Assembly: GCA_035764725.1 (NCBI GenBank)
Contig: DASTYT010000153.1
Coordinates: forward strand, 24,462 to 88,461
Source of the DNA: Candidatus Methylomirabilota bacterium
Lineage (GTDB): Bacteria > Methylomirabilota > Methylomirabilia > Rokubacteriales > CSP1-6
Reading direction: 5' to 3'
Length of the DNA stretch: 64,000 nucleotides
The notes under the pieces are model-generated. The model saw only the letters and a list, made by a program, of their open reading frames with translations. It did no database searches and had not been told where the DNA came from. This document shows, piece by piece, positions 1-9,292 of this stretch (its first letter is position 1; every line of letters begins with the position of its first letter). The translations under genes and the position numbers were made by a program.

Positions 1-1
1 C

Positions 2-727
2 GGCGAGTTCGACGAGGCCATGCGCCTCGGCGAGGAAGCGCTGCGCCTGGCCGAGGAGCTCGACCACGCGCCGAGCTTCACCGCGATCTGCCTCGGGCTG
101 GGCATGCTGCTGATGCGCCGGGAGGCCCTGGACCGCGCGATGCCGATCCTCGAGCGCGGGATGGACGTGGGCCGCCGCGGGAGCATCTACCTCTATGTCT
201 TCTCCCTGATCGGCGCGGTCGGGCGGGTGCGGGCGTTGACCGGGCGGCTCGAAGAGGGCATCGGCATGATGACCGAGGTCGTGGAGGAAGCCGCGTCCAA
301 GAACTCGCCGCTCGGTCAGGCGGTGCGGCTGGGATGGCTCGCCGAGGGGCACCTCGTGGCGGGCGATCTCGCGCGTGCCTGGCAGCGGGCGCAAGAGTCG
401 CTGGAGTTCGCCCGGCGCTTTCACGAGAAGGGACAGGAGGTCTGGGCGCTGCACCTCCTGGGCGATGTGGCCGCGCGGCGCGAGCCCGCCGACCTCGACA
501 CGCCCGCCCGCCTCTACGAGGAGGCGATGGCCCTCGGGGCGAAGCTCGAGATGCGTCCCGCCCTCGCCCACTGTCGGCTCGGGCTGGGCGAGCTCCACGG
601 GCGGGCCGGACGACACGACCTCGCCGAGCCGCACCTCGCCGCCGCGGCGGCGCTGTTCGGCGAGATGGGGATACCGAGCCTCCGGGACCGGGCGGCGCGC
701 CAGCGACTCCGACTCCGCCCGGAATGA
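2..727 (+). CDS. TPR-repeat C-terminal part of a large regulator (5' partial)
   Basis: The reading frame is already open at the left edge, so only the C-terminal 241 residues are seen. They are helical and alanine/leucine-rich, with repeated TPR-like units. The ending (AHCRLGLGELHGRAG, then a LAEPHLAAAAALFGEMG-like segment) resembles the C-terminal TPR block of class III adenylate cyclase/AAA-ATPase/TPR proteins. That assignment is inference because no catalytic domain is in the window. TPR blocks act as protein-protein interaction scaffolds. The stop overlaps the start of the next gene by 4 nt (ATGA), so it may be translated together with the glycan locus. It could also be a LuxR-type MalT-like regulator. 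Confidence 0.75.
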   Translation, partial: GEFDEAMRLGEEALRLAEELDHAPSFTAICLGLGMLLMRREALDRAMPILERGMDVGRRGSIYLYVFSLIGAVGRVRALTGRLEEGIGMMTEVVEEAASKNSPLGQAVRLGWLAEGHLVAGDLARAWQRAQESLEFARRFHEKGQEVWALHLLGDVAARREPADLDTPARLYEEAMALGAKLEMRPALAHCRLGLGELHGRAGRHDLAEPHLAAAAALFGEMGIPSLRDRAARQRLRLRPE

Positions 728-2139
728 GGACCGAGCCGCTCTACCGGTGGCTCGTGCCCCGGGTGATCGAGCCTCTGGGCGCGCGACTCGGACATCCTCG
801 CTGGACCACCGCGCGCCGGCTCGACGCCCTGCAGTGGGAAGCGGCCGACGCGCTCGACCGGCGAGCCGCGGCCGGCCTTCGGCCGCTCCTCGAGCATGCC
901 GGGCGGCACGTGCCCTACTACCGCGACCTCTTCGCGCGCGTCGGCTTCGGGGCCGGCGACGTCCGGGGGATCGCCGACCTGTCCCGGCTCCCCGTCACGG
1001 GCAAGGCCGATCTTCGCGACGCGTTTCCGGCGAGGGCCACCGCCGAGAACATCCCCGAGAGCCGCCGGCAGCCGATGATGACGTCGGGCTCCACGGGGCT
1101 GCCCTTCCAGTTCTTCTGGGATCGCGCGGCGGTGCCCGCCATGGGCGGCACGGACTGGTTCTGGCTCGGCTGGGCGGGCACGGCGCCCTGGCACACGCGT
1201 CTCGTCCTCGCCAGCCCCGCGTACTTCTACGAGCGTCTGACGCCGCGCGGGCGGTGGTCGGCGCTTCGCACCCGGCTGATGCTCGGTGAGCGCATCGAGC
1301 GTCTCGCCGCCGATCGGACGTCGGCCGACGGCCTGCGCGCTGTCGTCGCACGTATCCGCCGGCGTGGTCCGTACTACCTTCGGGCCTACGCGGGCGCGCT
1401 GGCGGGGCTCGCCGTGCGGATCGAAGCCGAGGCCCGGCCTCTCGAGGCAGCGCCACGGGCGATCATCAGCTTCGCCGAAACCTTGACGCCCGCCGCGGCG
1501 GCGGTGATCGGGCGGGCGTTCCGCGCGCCCATCGCCAATTACTACTCCTGCTGGGAGGTGCCGCAGATCGCGCAGAGCTGCCCGGACGTGCCCCACGTGC
1601 TGCACGTGAACGCCGAGCGCGTGATCGTCCGAGTGGTCCGCGCCGATGGGAAGGACGCGGCGCCCGGGGAATCCGGCCGCGTCGTCGTCACGGACCTCGC
1701 CAACCTCGTCATGCCCTTCATCAACTACGCCACCGGCGACCAGGCGGTGGCGGGAGACCCTTGCTCATGCGGACGAGGATTGCCGACGCTGGCCCGCATC
1801 GAGGGCCGTGCCAGCGAGGTGATCCGCACGCCGGACGGCCGCGAGATCAGTGGCGTCGCGCTGGGCCAGTTCCTCGCGTTCGTGGCGGGAATCATCCCGT
1901 ACGTGCGCGAGTATCAGGCCGTTCAGGGCGCGCCGGACGCCGTCTCGCTTCGAGTAGTCCCCACCCCGCGCTTCGACGACGTCTTCCGCGTCACCCTCGA
2001 GCGGGAGCTTGGGCGCTTCCTCGGCCCCGACATGACGGTGACGGTGGAGCCGGTGACGGAGATCCCCCTCGAGCCGTCGGGCAAACGGCTCATCATCAAG
2101 CCGCTCGCGGCGCCCACGGCCGCTCTCGCCGGCCGGTGA
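724..2139 (+). CDS. PaaK/CapK-like adenylate-forming enzyme
   Basis: This 471-residue member of the phenylacetate-CoA ligase/CapK superfamily activates a carboxylate as an acyl-adenylate. The ATP-binding loop TSGSTGLPF lies near residue 120. The family signature GDxxxxx-CSCGRGLP followed by an IEGR motif lies near residue 347, and the C-terminal lid ends at the usual length. The ATG at 724 overlaps the previous stop (ATGA). The frame is open further upstream, but the homologous N-terminus begins here. Next to glycosyltransferases, the likely role is acylation or substrate activation for a surface polysaccharide or glycolipid (inference), not phenylacetate catabolism, because no other paa gene is nearby. 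Confidence 0.85.
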   Translation: MRTEPLYRWLVPRVIEPLGARLGHPRWTTARRLDALQWEAADALDRRAAAGLRPLLEHAGRHVPYYRDLFARVGFGAGDVRGIADLSRLPVTGKADLRDAFPARATAENIPESRRQPMMTSGSTGLPFQFFWDRAAVPAMGGTDWFWLGWAGTAPWHTRLVLASPAYFYERLTPRGRWSALRTRLMLGERIERLAADRTSADGLRAVVARIRRRGPYYLRAYAGALAGLAVRIEAEARPLEAAPRAIISFAETLTPAAAAVIGRAFRAPIANYYSCWEVPQIAQSCPDVPHVLHVNAERVIVRVVRADGKDAAPGESGRVVVTDLANLVMPFINYATGDQAVAGDPCSCGRGLPTLARIEGRASEVIRTPDGREISGVALGQFLAFVAGIIPYVREYQAVQGAPDAVSLRVVPTPRFDDVFRVTLERELGRFLGPDMTVTVEPVTEIPLEPSGKRLIIKPLAAPTAALAGR

Positions 2140-3167
2140 GCACGGCCGCGGAGGTGGGGCGGCGCCGCCCCGCTCCCTCGCTGTCCATCATCGTCCCCGC
2201 CTACAACGCCGAGCGCGAGATCGCCGAGTGCCTGGGCGCGCTGCGGGCGGCCGCGCCGCCCGACGCGGAGCTGATCGTGGTGGACGATGCGTCCATCGAC
2301 GAGACGCCGGACGTCGCCAAGGCGGCGGGCGCCACCGTGCTCCGCCTCGTCCGGAACAGCGGTCCGGGCGCCGCGCGGAATCATGGGGTCGCCCACGCCG
2401 ACGGCGACGTGATCCTCTTCGTGGACGCCGACGTCGTCGTGGCCCCGGACGCGCTGGGACGCGTCGGGCGGACCTTCGCGGACGATCCGGGCCTCGCCGC
2501 TCTCTTCGGCTCCTACGACGACCGGCCCCGCGCACCCGGCCTCGTCTCGCGCTACCGGAACCTGCTGCACCACTTCGTCCACCACGCGGGACGCGCGGAG
2601 GCGTCGACGTTCTGGGCGGGCCTGGGCGCCGTGCGCCGCGCCGCGTTCCTCGCCGTGGGCGGCTTCGATGCCGTGCGGTTCCCGCGTCCGAGCATCGAGG
2701 ACATCGAGCTCGGCGTACGGCTGCGTCGGGCCGGCCACCGCATCCGCCTCGACCCCATGGTGCAGGGGACGCATCTCAAGCGCTGGACGCTCGCGTCCAT
2801 GGTCCGCGTGGACGTCACGCGCCGCGCGCTGCCGTGGGCTCGACTCATCCTCGAGACGGCGCAGACGCCCACGGACCTGAACCTCAGCCCCTCCCAGCGG
2901 GTGACAGCGGCGCTGGCCGGGGTTGCGGTCCTCGGCCTCGTGCTCGCACCACTCCGGCCCGCCCCCGCGCTGGCGGTCGCGCTGGGCGCGCTCGCCGGCG
3001 TGGCCGTCCTGAACCGGCGGTTCTACGTGCTCTTGTGGCATCGGGGCGGTTTCCCGCTCCTTGCCGCGGGCTTCCCCCTGCACGTGCTGTACTTCCTCTA
3101 CAGCGCGGCCACCTTTGTCTATGCCGCCCTCGAGGCGCGCTTCGCCGGGCGCGGACGGCGGCCGTGA
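2136..3167 (+). CDS. Family 2 glycosyltransferase with C-terminal membrane segments
   Basis: The 343-residue product has a GT-A fold N-terminus: SIIVPAYNAE near residue 15, then a nucleotide-binding VVDDAS and a metal-binding FVDADVVV (DxD type). Later comes a GGFDAV-type acceptor-loop region with an ED pair (IEDIELG). Two hydrophobic segments near the end anchor it in the inner membrane. It should transfer a sugar from a nucleotide-activated donor to a lipid-linked or membrane acceptor. The start is GTG at 2136, overlapping the CapK-like gene by 4 nt (GTGA). The genes on both sides overlap it by 4 nt, so it is cotranslated in the glycan operon. Confidence 0.88.
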   Translation: MSTAAEVGRRRPAPSLSIIVPAYNAEREIAECLGALRAAAPPDAELIVVDDASIDETPDVAKAAGATVLRLVRNSGPGAARNHGVAHADGDVILFVDADVVVAPDALGRVGRTFADDPGLAALFGSYDDRPRAPGLVSRYRNLLHHFVHHAGRAEASTFWAGLGAVRRAAFLAVGGFDAVRFPRPSIEDIELGVRLRRAGHRIRLDPMVQGTHLKRWTLASMVRVDVTRRALPWARLILETAQTPTDLNLSPSQRVTAALAGVAVLGLVLAPLRPAPALAVALGALAGVAVLNRRFYVLLWHRGGFPLLAAGFPLHVLYFLYSAATFVYAALEARFAGRGRRP

Positions 3168-4945
3168 GCGCGGGGGCCGGCTCGCGGCACGTGGTGATCG
3201 GCGCCGGGCCCGCCGGCCTCACTGCGGCACGCGAGCTCGCCCGTCAGGGCCGGCCGGTCGTGGTGCTGGAGCAGGCGCCCATCGTGGGGGGGCTCGCTCG
3301 CACCGAGTCCTACAAGGGCTTTCACTTCGACATGGGTGGCCATCGCTTCTTCACCAAGGTCGACGAGGTGCAGAAGATCTGGCAGGAGGTGCTCGGCCCC
3401 GACTTCCGGCGTCGCCCGCGTCTATCGCGGATCTACTACGACGGACGGTTCTTCCACTATCCGCTCAGACCGCTCAATGCGCTGGCCGGCCTGGGCCTAT
3501 GGCGGGCCCTGCTGGTCGTGCTGAGCTACCTCCGCTGGCAGCTCTTCCCGTACGAGGAGGAGCGGACCTTCGAGCAGTGGGTGACGAACCGTTTCGGCCG
3601 CCGTCTCTTCCTCACGTTCTTCAAGACCTACACCGAGAAGGTGTGGGGCATCCCGTGCTCGGAGCTGCGGGCGGAGTGGGCGGCCCAGCGGATCAAGGAT
3701 CTCTCGCTACGCTCGGCGGTGGTGGCGATGTTCATCAAGCCCGGCAAGACGATCAAGACCCTCATCGAGGAGTTCGAGTATCCTCGCCTGGGCCCGGGCA
3801 TGATGTGGCGGGCCGCGGCGGACGAGGTTCGGCGCCTGGGCGGTGCGGTGCGGCTGGAGGCCGAGGTGACGGCTGTCCGCCGCAACGGGCGGCGCGTGGA
3901 CAGCGTGGTGCTCACGGGCCCGCAGGGTGAGGAGGTCGTGCCGGGCGATCAGTTCCTCTCCAGCATGCCGGTGACCCAGCTCGTGCTGCGCCTCGACCCG
4001 CCGGCCCCCGATGCGGTGCGCGAGGCGGCGCGCCGGCTCACCTACCGCGATTTCCTCACCGTGTGCCTGATCGTCGATCGGCCGGATCCGTTTCCCGACA
4101 ACTGGATCTACGTGCACTCGCCCGAGGTGAAGGTCGGCCGCATCCAGAACTTCCGGAGCTGGAGCCCCGACATGGTGCCCGATCCCGCCAAAGCGAGCCT
4201 CGGGCTCGAGTACTTCTGCTCGGAGGGCGACGCGCTCTGGACCCTCCCCGACGAGGCGCTGATCCGCCTGGGCAAGGAGGAGCTCGAGCGCATCGGCCTC
4301 GCGCGGGCGTCGGAGATCTCCGACGGCTGCGTGTTTCGCGTGCCCAAGGCGTATCCCGTATACGACGCCGACTACCGGGAGCACCTGGATACCGTGCGCG
4401 CCTTCGTGGACGGCCTCGAGAACCTCCAGACCATCGGGCGCAATGGCCTCCACCGGTACAACAACCAGGATCACGCCATGCTCACCGGGCTCCTCGCCGT
4501 GCGAAATCTGGAGAGCGGAGTCCGCCACGATCTCTGGAGCGTGAATACCGAGCCCGAGTACCACGAGGAGGTCGGGGTCAGCGACGCGGAGGCGGCGGTG
4601 CTGGAGGGGCGCATCACCGAGATCTTCCCGCGGGTGGACGGCGTGGCCCTCGGCGCGGCGACGGGCGTGGTCGCCGGCGCGCTCCTGGGCCTCGCGACGC
4701 TCGTGCTCGTGTGGAAGGGCGGGCCCGTGGTGGGGCCGACACTCGGCCTGCTCGCGCAGTTCCTGCCCGGCTACTCCGTGACGGCCGCCGGCAGCCTCAT
4801 CGGCCTCGCCTACGGGGCCCTCGGGGGGTTCGTGGCGGGCTGGGGTTTCGCGGTGATCCGGAACCTCACCCTGTTCCTCTCACTGTCCTTCCTGCGGCGC
4901 CGCGCCCAGCGGCACCTCTTGAAGCGGTTCCTCGAGTTCGTCTAG
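3164..4945 (+). CDS. UGM/amine-oxidase-like FAD protein with C-terminal membrane domain
   Basis: The 593-residue product starts with an FAD-binding Rossmann motif (VIGAGPAGLTAARELA near residue 9), followed by GGLARTESYKGFHFDMGGHRF, which is typical of NAD(P)-binding/UDP-galactopyranose-mutase-like oxidoreductases found in glycan loci. Roughly the first 480 residues are the flavoprotein. The last 100 or so form two hydrophobic segments around the motif KGGPVVGPTLGLLAQ, then GSLIGLAYG. That tail is repeated in the separate small protein encoded next (4956-5282). It probably acts on a sugar or lipid at the inner membrane; the substrate is unknown. The GTG start overlaps the previous stop (GTGA). 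Confidence 0.82.
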   Translation: MSAGAGSRHVVIGAGPAGLTAARELARQGRPVVVLEQAPIVGGLARTESYKGFHFDMGGHRFFTKVDEVQKIWQEVLGPDFRRRPRLSRIYYDGRFFHYPLRPLNALAGLGLWRALLVVLSYLRWQLFPYEEERTFEQWVTNRFGRRLFLTFFKTYTEKVWGIPCSELRAEWAAQRIKDLSLRSAVVAMFIKPGKTIKTLIEEFEYPRLGPGMMWRAAADEVRRLGGAVRLEAEVTAVRRNGRRVDSVVLTGPQGEEVVPGDQFLSSMPVTQLVLRLDPPAPDAVREAARRLTYRDFLTVCLIVDRPDPFPDNWIYVHSPEVKVGRIQNFRSWSPDMVPDPAKASLGLEYFCSEGDALWTLPDEALIRLGKEELERIGLARASEISDGCVFRVPKAYPVYDADYREHLDTVRAFVDGLENLQTIGRNGLHRYNNQDHAMLTGLLAVRNLESGVRHDLWSVNTEPEYHEEVGVSDAEAAVLEGRITEIFPRVDGVALGAATGVVAGALLGLATLVLVWKGGPVVGPTLGLLAQFLPGYSVTAAGSLIGLAYGALGGFVAGWGFAVIRNLTLFLSLSFLRRRAQRHLLKRFLEFV

Positions 4946-4955
4946 GAGTCAACGC

Positions 4956-5282
4956 ATGGCGACCGACTCGAAGGATCTCGAGACCCTGGTGCTGGTCCGC
5001 GTGGTGCGTCTGAATGCGGCGATCGCCGGTGTGGTGACCGGGCTCCTCGCCGGACTCGCGCTGTTCGTGGCCACCAACTGGCTCGTGCTCAAGGGGGGGC
5101 CGGTGGTCGGCCCGCACCTGGCGCTGCTCGGGCAGTACTTCATCGGCTATCGCGTCTCGTTCGTGGGGAGCCTCATCGGCTTCGCCTGGGCGTTCGTCCT
5201 GGGCTTCCTCGTCGGCGCCGCGGTGGTCGCGATCTACAATCGCCTCGCCGATCTTCGCGATCCCCGCACGCGAGGCCGATGA
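4956..5282 (+). CDS. Small two-TM membrane protein repeating the tail of the FAD protein
   Basis: The 108-residue product has two transmembrane segments separated by KGGPVVGPHLALLGQYFIGY, then VGSLIGFAWAF. This matches, nearly residue for residue, the C-terminal tail of the upstream flavoprotein (KGGPVVGPTLGLLAQ, GSLIGLAYG). It starts 10 nt after that gene, and its stop overlaps the next start (ATGA). I infer an assembly or anchoring partner for the FAD enzyme or the glycosyltransferases, possibly by pairing with the homologous tail. No named family is recognised. Confidence 0.85.
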   Translation: MATDSKDLETLVLVRVVRLNAAIAGVVTGLLAGLALFVATNWLVLKGGPVVGPHLALLGQYFIGYRVSFVGSLIGFAWAFVLGFLVGAAVVAIYNRLADLRDPRTRGR

Positions 5283-7159
5283 CCGACCGGGTCGCGCGGG
5301 GCCTCGCCCTCCTGGTGCTGGTGGGCGGCGTCGTCCTCCGCTTCGCGCGGCTCGGCGCGGATCCCTACTACTACGAGTGGAACGGCTACATCACCGACGA
5401 GGGCCGATGGATCGCGCATGCGCGCGCGCTGCGTCTCTTCGGCGAGATCGGCTCGGTGGGCTCTGCGCTGCATCTGCTCCTCGCCCCCCTGTTCCAGGCG
5501 GCCGCGTTCGTGGTCTTCTCGATCGCCGACGTGAGCCTCTGGTCGGCGCGCCTCGTGAGCGCCCTGGCCGGCAGCGCGCTGCTCGTGGGGTTCTGGGCCG
5601 CGTTCCGGCGGCTCGCCACCCCGCCGGCGCTGCTGCTGGCTCTGACCATGCTCGCCGTCGAGATGGACCTGGTGGTGCTGAGCCGCCTCGCGATCCCTGA
5701 GATGGCCGCGATGGCGCTGTCGTTCGCGGCGTTCCTCGTGCTCGTGCGGGTGCGGACAGGGTGGGGGATAGTCGCGGGCGGCCTCCTCTCCGCCGCCGCC
5801 ATCGGCGCCAAGGCCACCGTGCTTCCCGTGGCCTTCATCTTCGGCGCGCTGGTGCTGGCGCGGACGCCGGTGGCGGCGCTGTCCCGGGGGCGCGCGCTCG
5901 CCGCCTACGCCGCTGGCGTGCTCGTGCCCGCCGTGCTGGCGGCCGGTGCCGTCGTGGTGGCGGGGGCCTCCGGCGCCATCTCGCTTCGCATCCTCCTGCG
6001 CGTGCTGAGGGGTTTCGTCGGCGTCAGCGATCTCTACAAGGTGGTAGGCTTTCCCTTCGAGGACTCTCTGGCTCCCACGCTCGCGCTCTGGTCACTCGCC
6101 GCCTGGCTGGGGTGCCTGGGCGGGCTCGCGGGGCGCGGAGTGTCGGAGCGCGGCGACGAGGCCGCGCACCTTCGCGCGGCATGCATCTGGGCGGGCGCCT
6201 TTGCGCCCCTCATGTTCGCCCTCGAGTACTTTCCCTCCCGGTACAAGGTCCACATTCTGGTGCCGATGGGCGTGATCATCGCCGTGGGACTCTCGTGGCT
6301 ACAGCGCGAGGGCCTCACGGGCTTGGCCGCCGCGCTCGGGAGATGCACCGGGATACGTCGCATGGGTGCGGCGTTCCTGCTGTCCGCCCCCACCTCGCTC
6401 ATCGTCACGACGGCGCTCTTGTCGCTGGGCGGATCGATCGGCCTGGATCCCGCGCGCCTGCGCCTGCGCTACGCCGTCTTCCTCCTGGCGCTCGTCGGGG
6501 CGGCCGCGCTCGTGTCACGCGCGCTCGCTCGCGTGCCCGCGGTGCGGTGCCTCGTGTGGCTCCCACCGCTGTGGGCCTCGGCATGGCTCGTCGTGGAGCG
6601 CCTCACGCTCGCCGGCGCGCCCTTCTGGCCCGACGCGGCGGGGATCGGGCAGGCGCCGCGCTGGGCGCTCCTCGTTCTTGCGATAGCGGGTGCCTTGCTG
6701 TTGGCCGCGACGTCCACCTGGCCGCGCGGCGCCGGCGGGCTCGCGGTGGTCACGGCGGCCCTGCTCGTCGGGGTGCTCGGCCTCGTGCGCCTCGCGCCCG
6801 GATATCTGGATCCGCACTACTCGATGCGGGACAGCTCCCGCGATCTCGGGACGCTCCTGAGCGGCGTGAACGGACCGATCCGCACCCTCGGCGCCGAAGC
6901 GCTCTTCAGCGACAACCGGCTCCGCTACCGCAGCGTGCTCGGGGGGCAGTGGCCGAGCGCGCCCCCCGACGTGCTGGTGCTCGCCGGCCGTATCGCGGAT
7001 CCCCAGGACCGCCTGCACCACGAGTACCGGCTGGTCCGTCAGTACGCGATCTACGTGTCGCCGGAGTTCATCCTGGGCGAGCCCACGTGGTCGGCCGCGG
7101 TGGGACAGTTCCGGCGGACGACGGTCAGCGTCTACCGGCGGGCGAGCGAGGGCGGCTAG
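5279..7159 (+). CDS. GT39/ArnT-like polytopic glycosyltransferase
   Basis: The 626-residue integral membrane protein has an early acidic loop (YITDEGRWIAHA) after the first helix, as in GT-C enzymes where an Asp/Glu in this loop is catalytic. About 10-12 hydrophobic helices follow, then a soluble C-terminal region with a DVLVLAGRI segment. Such enzymes move a sugar from a polyprenyl-phosphate donor onto lipid or protein at the periplasmic face. It is the last gene of the glycan operon and is joined to the small membrane protein by ATGA. Its TAG stop lies in a CTAG shared with the convergent threonine dehydratase gene. The exact acceptor cannot be told. Confidence 0.8.
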   Translation: MTDRVARGLALLVLVGGVVLRFARLGADPYYYEWNGYITDEGRWIAHARALRLFGEIGSVGSALHLLLAPLFQAAAFVVFSIADVSLWSARLVSALAGSALLVGFWAAFRRLATPPALLLALTMLAVEMDLVVLSRLAIPEMAAMALSFAAFLVLVRVRTGWGIVAGGLLSAAAIGAKATVLPVAFIFGALVLARTPVAALSRGRALAAYAAGVLVPAVLAAGAVVVAGASGAISLRILLRVLRGFVGVSDLYKVVGFPFEDSLAPTLALWSLAAWLGCLGGLAGRGVSERGDEAAHLRAACIWAGAFAPLMFALEYFPSRYKVHILVPMGVIIAVGLSWLQREGLTGLAAALGRCTGIRRMGAAFLLSAPTSLIVTTALLSLGGSIGLDPARLRLRYAVFLLALVGAAALVSRALARVPAVRCLVWLPPLWASAWLVVERLTLAGAPFWPDAAGIGQAPRWALLVLAIAGALLLAATSTWPRGAGGLAVVTAALLVGVLGLVRLAPGYLDPHYSMRDSSRDLGTLLSGVNGPIRTLGAEALFSDNRLRYRSVLGGQWPSAPPDVLVLAGRIADPQDRLHHEYRLVRQYAIYVSPEFILGEPTWSAAVGQFRRTTVSVYRRASEGG

Positions 7160-8415
7160 GAGCCTGGGGGCGAGGGCGCGGCGCGGCGCACGATCTCGTG
7201 GACGGCGTAGCCCGCCTCGGCGAGATGTCGCTTCACCGCGTCGATCTGGTCGCGTCCCGACGTCTCGAGCGTCACCTCCACCTCGGTCTGCCCGAGCCGC
7301 GCCCGTGAGAACGCGCGGTCGTGGAGGATGTGCAGCACGTTGGCGCGCATCTCCGCCACCAGCGCGGTGAGCCGCGCGAGCTCGCCGGGCCGGTCGCGCA
7401 GCATGACGGCCAGGCGCACGAGCCGGCCGTCCTTGACGAGGCCGCGCTCGATGATCCGCGAGATCAGGTTGACGTCGATGTTACCACCGGAGAGGACGAG
7501 CGCCACCGTCTTCCCCGTCAACGCGACTTTCTTGTTGACGAGGGCGGCCAGGGGCACCGCGCCCGCGCCCTCGACCACCGTCTTCTCGATCTCGAGCAGC
7601 AGCAGGATGGCGTTGGCGATCTCCTCCTCGCTCACCGTCACCACCTGGTCGAGCCACCGCCGGGCCAGCGACAGGGTCAGCTCCCCCACGCGCCGCACCG
7701 CGATGCCGTCGGCGATGGTGGCGGCGGCGGCGACGGTGACGCGGTCGTTCGAGGTCAGCGCCGCCTTCATCGCGGCGATCTCCTCGGCCTCCACGCCGAT
7801 CACCTCGACGCCCGCGCGTCGGGACTTCAGCGCGATGGCCACCCCGGTGGAGAGCCCGCCGCCGCCGACGGGCACCAGGACGGCGTCCAGCTCCGGCACC
7901 TGGGCGGCCAGCTCGAGCCCGATCGTGCCCTGGCCGGCGATCACCCGCGCGTCGTCGAAGGGGTGCACGAACACGAGCCGCCGCGCCGCCTCGATCTCCC
8001 GCGCGCGGGCGTAGGCTGCGTCGTAGTTGTCGCCGTGGAGCACGACTTCCGCGCCCTGGCGCCGCGCCGACAGCACCTTGGTCAGCGGCGCCCACTCCGG
8101 CATCACGATGACGGCGGCGATGCCCAGGCGCGCCGCGTGGAAGGCCACCGCGAGGCCGTGATTGCCCGCGCTCGCCGTCACCACGCCGCGCTCGCGCTCC
8201 TCCGGGGTGAGCTGCAGCAGCACGTTGGCGGCTCCGCGCTCCTTGAAGGAGCCCGTCATCTGGAGGTTCTCCAGCTTGACGAAGACCCGCGCGCCCGTGA
8301 GCTCGCTCAGGCTCTGGGAGTACGCGCACGGCGTCACGTGGATCACTCCGGCCAGGCGGGCCTGCGCGGCCTCGATCTCGGCGGGCCCCACCGCCTCCGC
8401 GGGCAGGGCGCTCAC
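7156..8415 (-). CDS. ilvA: Threonine ammonia-lyase with ACT domain
   Basis: The 419-residue PLP enzyme deaminates threonine to 2-oxobutyrate, the first step toward isoleucine or of threonine degradation. The PLP lysine is in GSFKERGA (Lys58), and a glycine-rich phosphate loop (VPVGGGGLSTGVA) and a C-terminal SGGNIDVNL motif follow. A single C-terminal ACT domain (MLRDRPGELARLTALV onward) gives the biosynthetic/catabolic hybrid architecture of about 400-420 residues. It ends in a CTAG shared with the convergent glycosyltransferase. The gene downstream of the peptidase at 8429-9292 is this one, with a 13-nt gap, so the two probably form one transcript. The tdcB-like alternative differs only in regulation. 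Confidence 0.92.
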   Translation of the reverse strand: MSALPAEAVGPAEIEAAQARLAGVIHVTPCAYSQSLSELTGARVFVKLENLQMTGSFKERGAANVLLQLTPEERERGVVTASAGNHGLAVAFHAARLGIAAVIVMPEWAPLTKVLSARRQGAEVVLHGDNYDAAYARAREIEAARRLVFVHPFDDARVIAGQGTIGLELAAQVPELDAVLVPVGGGGLSTGVAIALKSRRAGVEVIGVEAEEIAAMKAALTSNDRVTVAAAATIADGIAVRRVGELTLSLARRWLDQVVTVSEEEIANAILLLLEIEKTVVEGAGAVPLAALVNKKVALTGKTVALVLSGGNIDVNLISRIIERGLVKDGRLVRLAVMLRDRPGELARLTALVAEMRANVLHILHDRAFSRARLGQTEVEVTLETSGRDQIDAVKRHLAEAGYAVHEIVRRAAPSPPGS

Positions 8416-8428
8416 GCGGCGTCCGCGC

Positions 8429-9292
8429 TCAAAACCCCACCACGATGCCCTGGGAGGGATTGGCCCAGCCCACCGGCATCAGCGGGGTGGAATGCGCCCA
8501 GCCGATGCGCCCCTTCCAGTCCACCGCGATCAGGCCGCCCCCGCCGCGCCCCTCTTCCACGAGCACGTCCAGCGCGACCTGGCAGGCGTGCTTGGGATCG
8601 CCCACCGACTTCATGATCTCGAGCGTGCGCCGGGCCAGCACCACGCGGATGATGGCCTCGCCGTCGCCGGTGCAGGACACGCCGCCCAGCGTGCTTTCCG
8701 CGTAGGTGCCGCACCCGATGAGGGGCGAATCGCCCACGCGTCCGGGGAGCTTGCCGCTCGTGCCGCCGGTGGAGGTCGCGGCGGCGATCACGCCCGCGCG
8801 ATCGAGGGCAACCGCGCCCACCGTGCCCGCCTGGGTCTCCTGCAGCCGGCGCCGTTGATGCTCGAGGACGAGCTCGGCGGGATCGCAGAGCGGCACGCCC
8901 AGCGCCCGCGCCTGCGCGAGCGCGCCCTCGGCGACGAAGAGACAGTGGCGGCCGGCCTCGAGGACGCGGCGGGCGAGCGTGATGGGATGGCGGACGCCGC
9001 TCACGCAGGCCACCGCGCCGTTGGTGAGCCCGTCCCCCTCCATGATCGAGGCGTCCATCTCCACCGTGCCCGCGCTGGTGAGGACGGAGCCGCGTCCCGC
9101 GTTGAAGCGCGGATGGTCCTCCATCGCGCACACCGCCGCTTCCACCGCGTCGAGCGACGAGCCGCCGGCAGCCAGGCGCTCCCATCCCGCGTGCACCGCC
9201 TGCTCGATGCCCGCGCGCAGCTCCTCGCGGCCGCCCTTGGGATCGGCGCCCGCGCCGCCGTGCACGATCAGCGCGGGCACGCGGCTTGTCAC
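8429..9292 (-). CDS. Isoaspartyl peptidase / L-asparaginase (T2 family)
   Basis: This 287-residue N-terminal-nucleophile hydrolase precursor opens with VHGGAGADP and has the family motif NAGRGSVLT. The autocleavage and catalytic threonine is Thr157 in [14 protein letters not shown], and [15 protein letters not shown] is the substrate-loop signature. The proenzyme should self-cleave before Thr157 and remove isoaspartyl residues from damaged peptides or hydrolyse asparagine. The GTG start is preceded by GGAG at 7 nt, so this gene keeps a Shine-Dalgarno, unlike its divergent neighbour. It is cotranscribed with the downstream threonine dehydratase. Confidence 0.92.
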   Translation of the reverse strand: MTSRVPALIVHGGAGADPKGGREELRAGIEQAVHAGWERLAAGGSSLDAVEAAVCAMEDHPRFNAGRGSVLTSAGTVEMDASIMEGDGLTNGAVACVSGVRHPITLARRVLEAGRHCLFVAEGALAQARALGVPLCDPAELVLEHQRRRLQETQAGTVGAVALDRAGVIAAATSTGGTSGKLPGRVGDSPLIGCGTYAESTLGGVSCTGDGEAIIRVVLARRTLEIMKSVGDPKHACQVALDVLVEEGRGGGGLIAVDWKGRIGWAHSTPLMPVGWANPSQGIVVGF

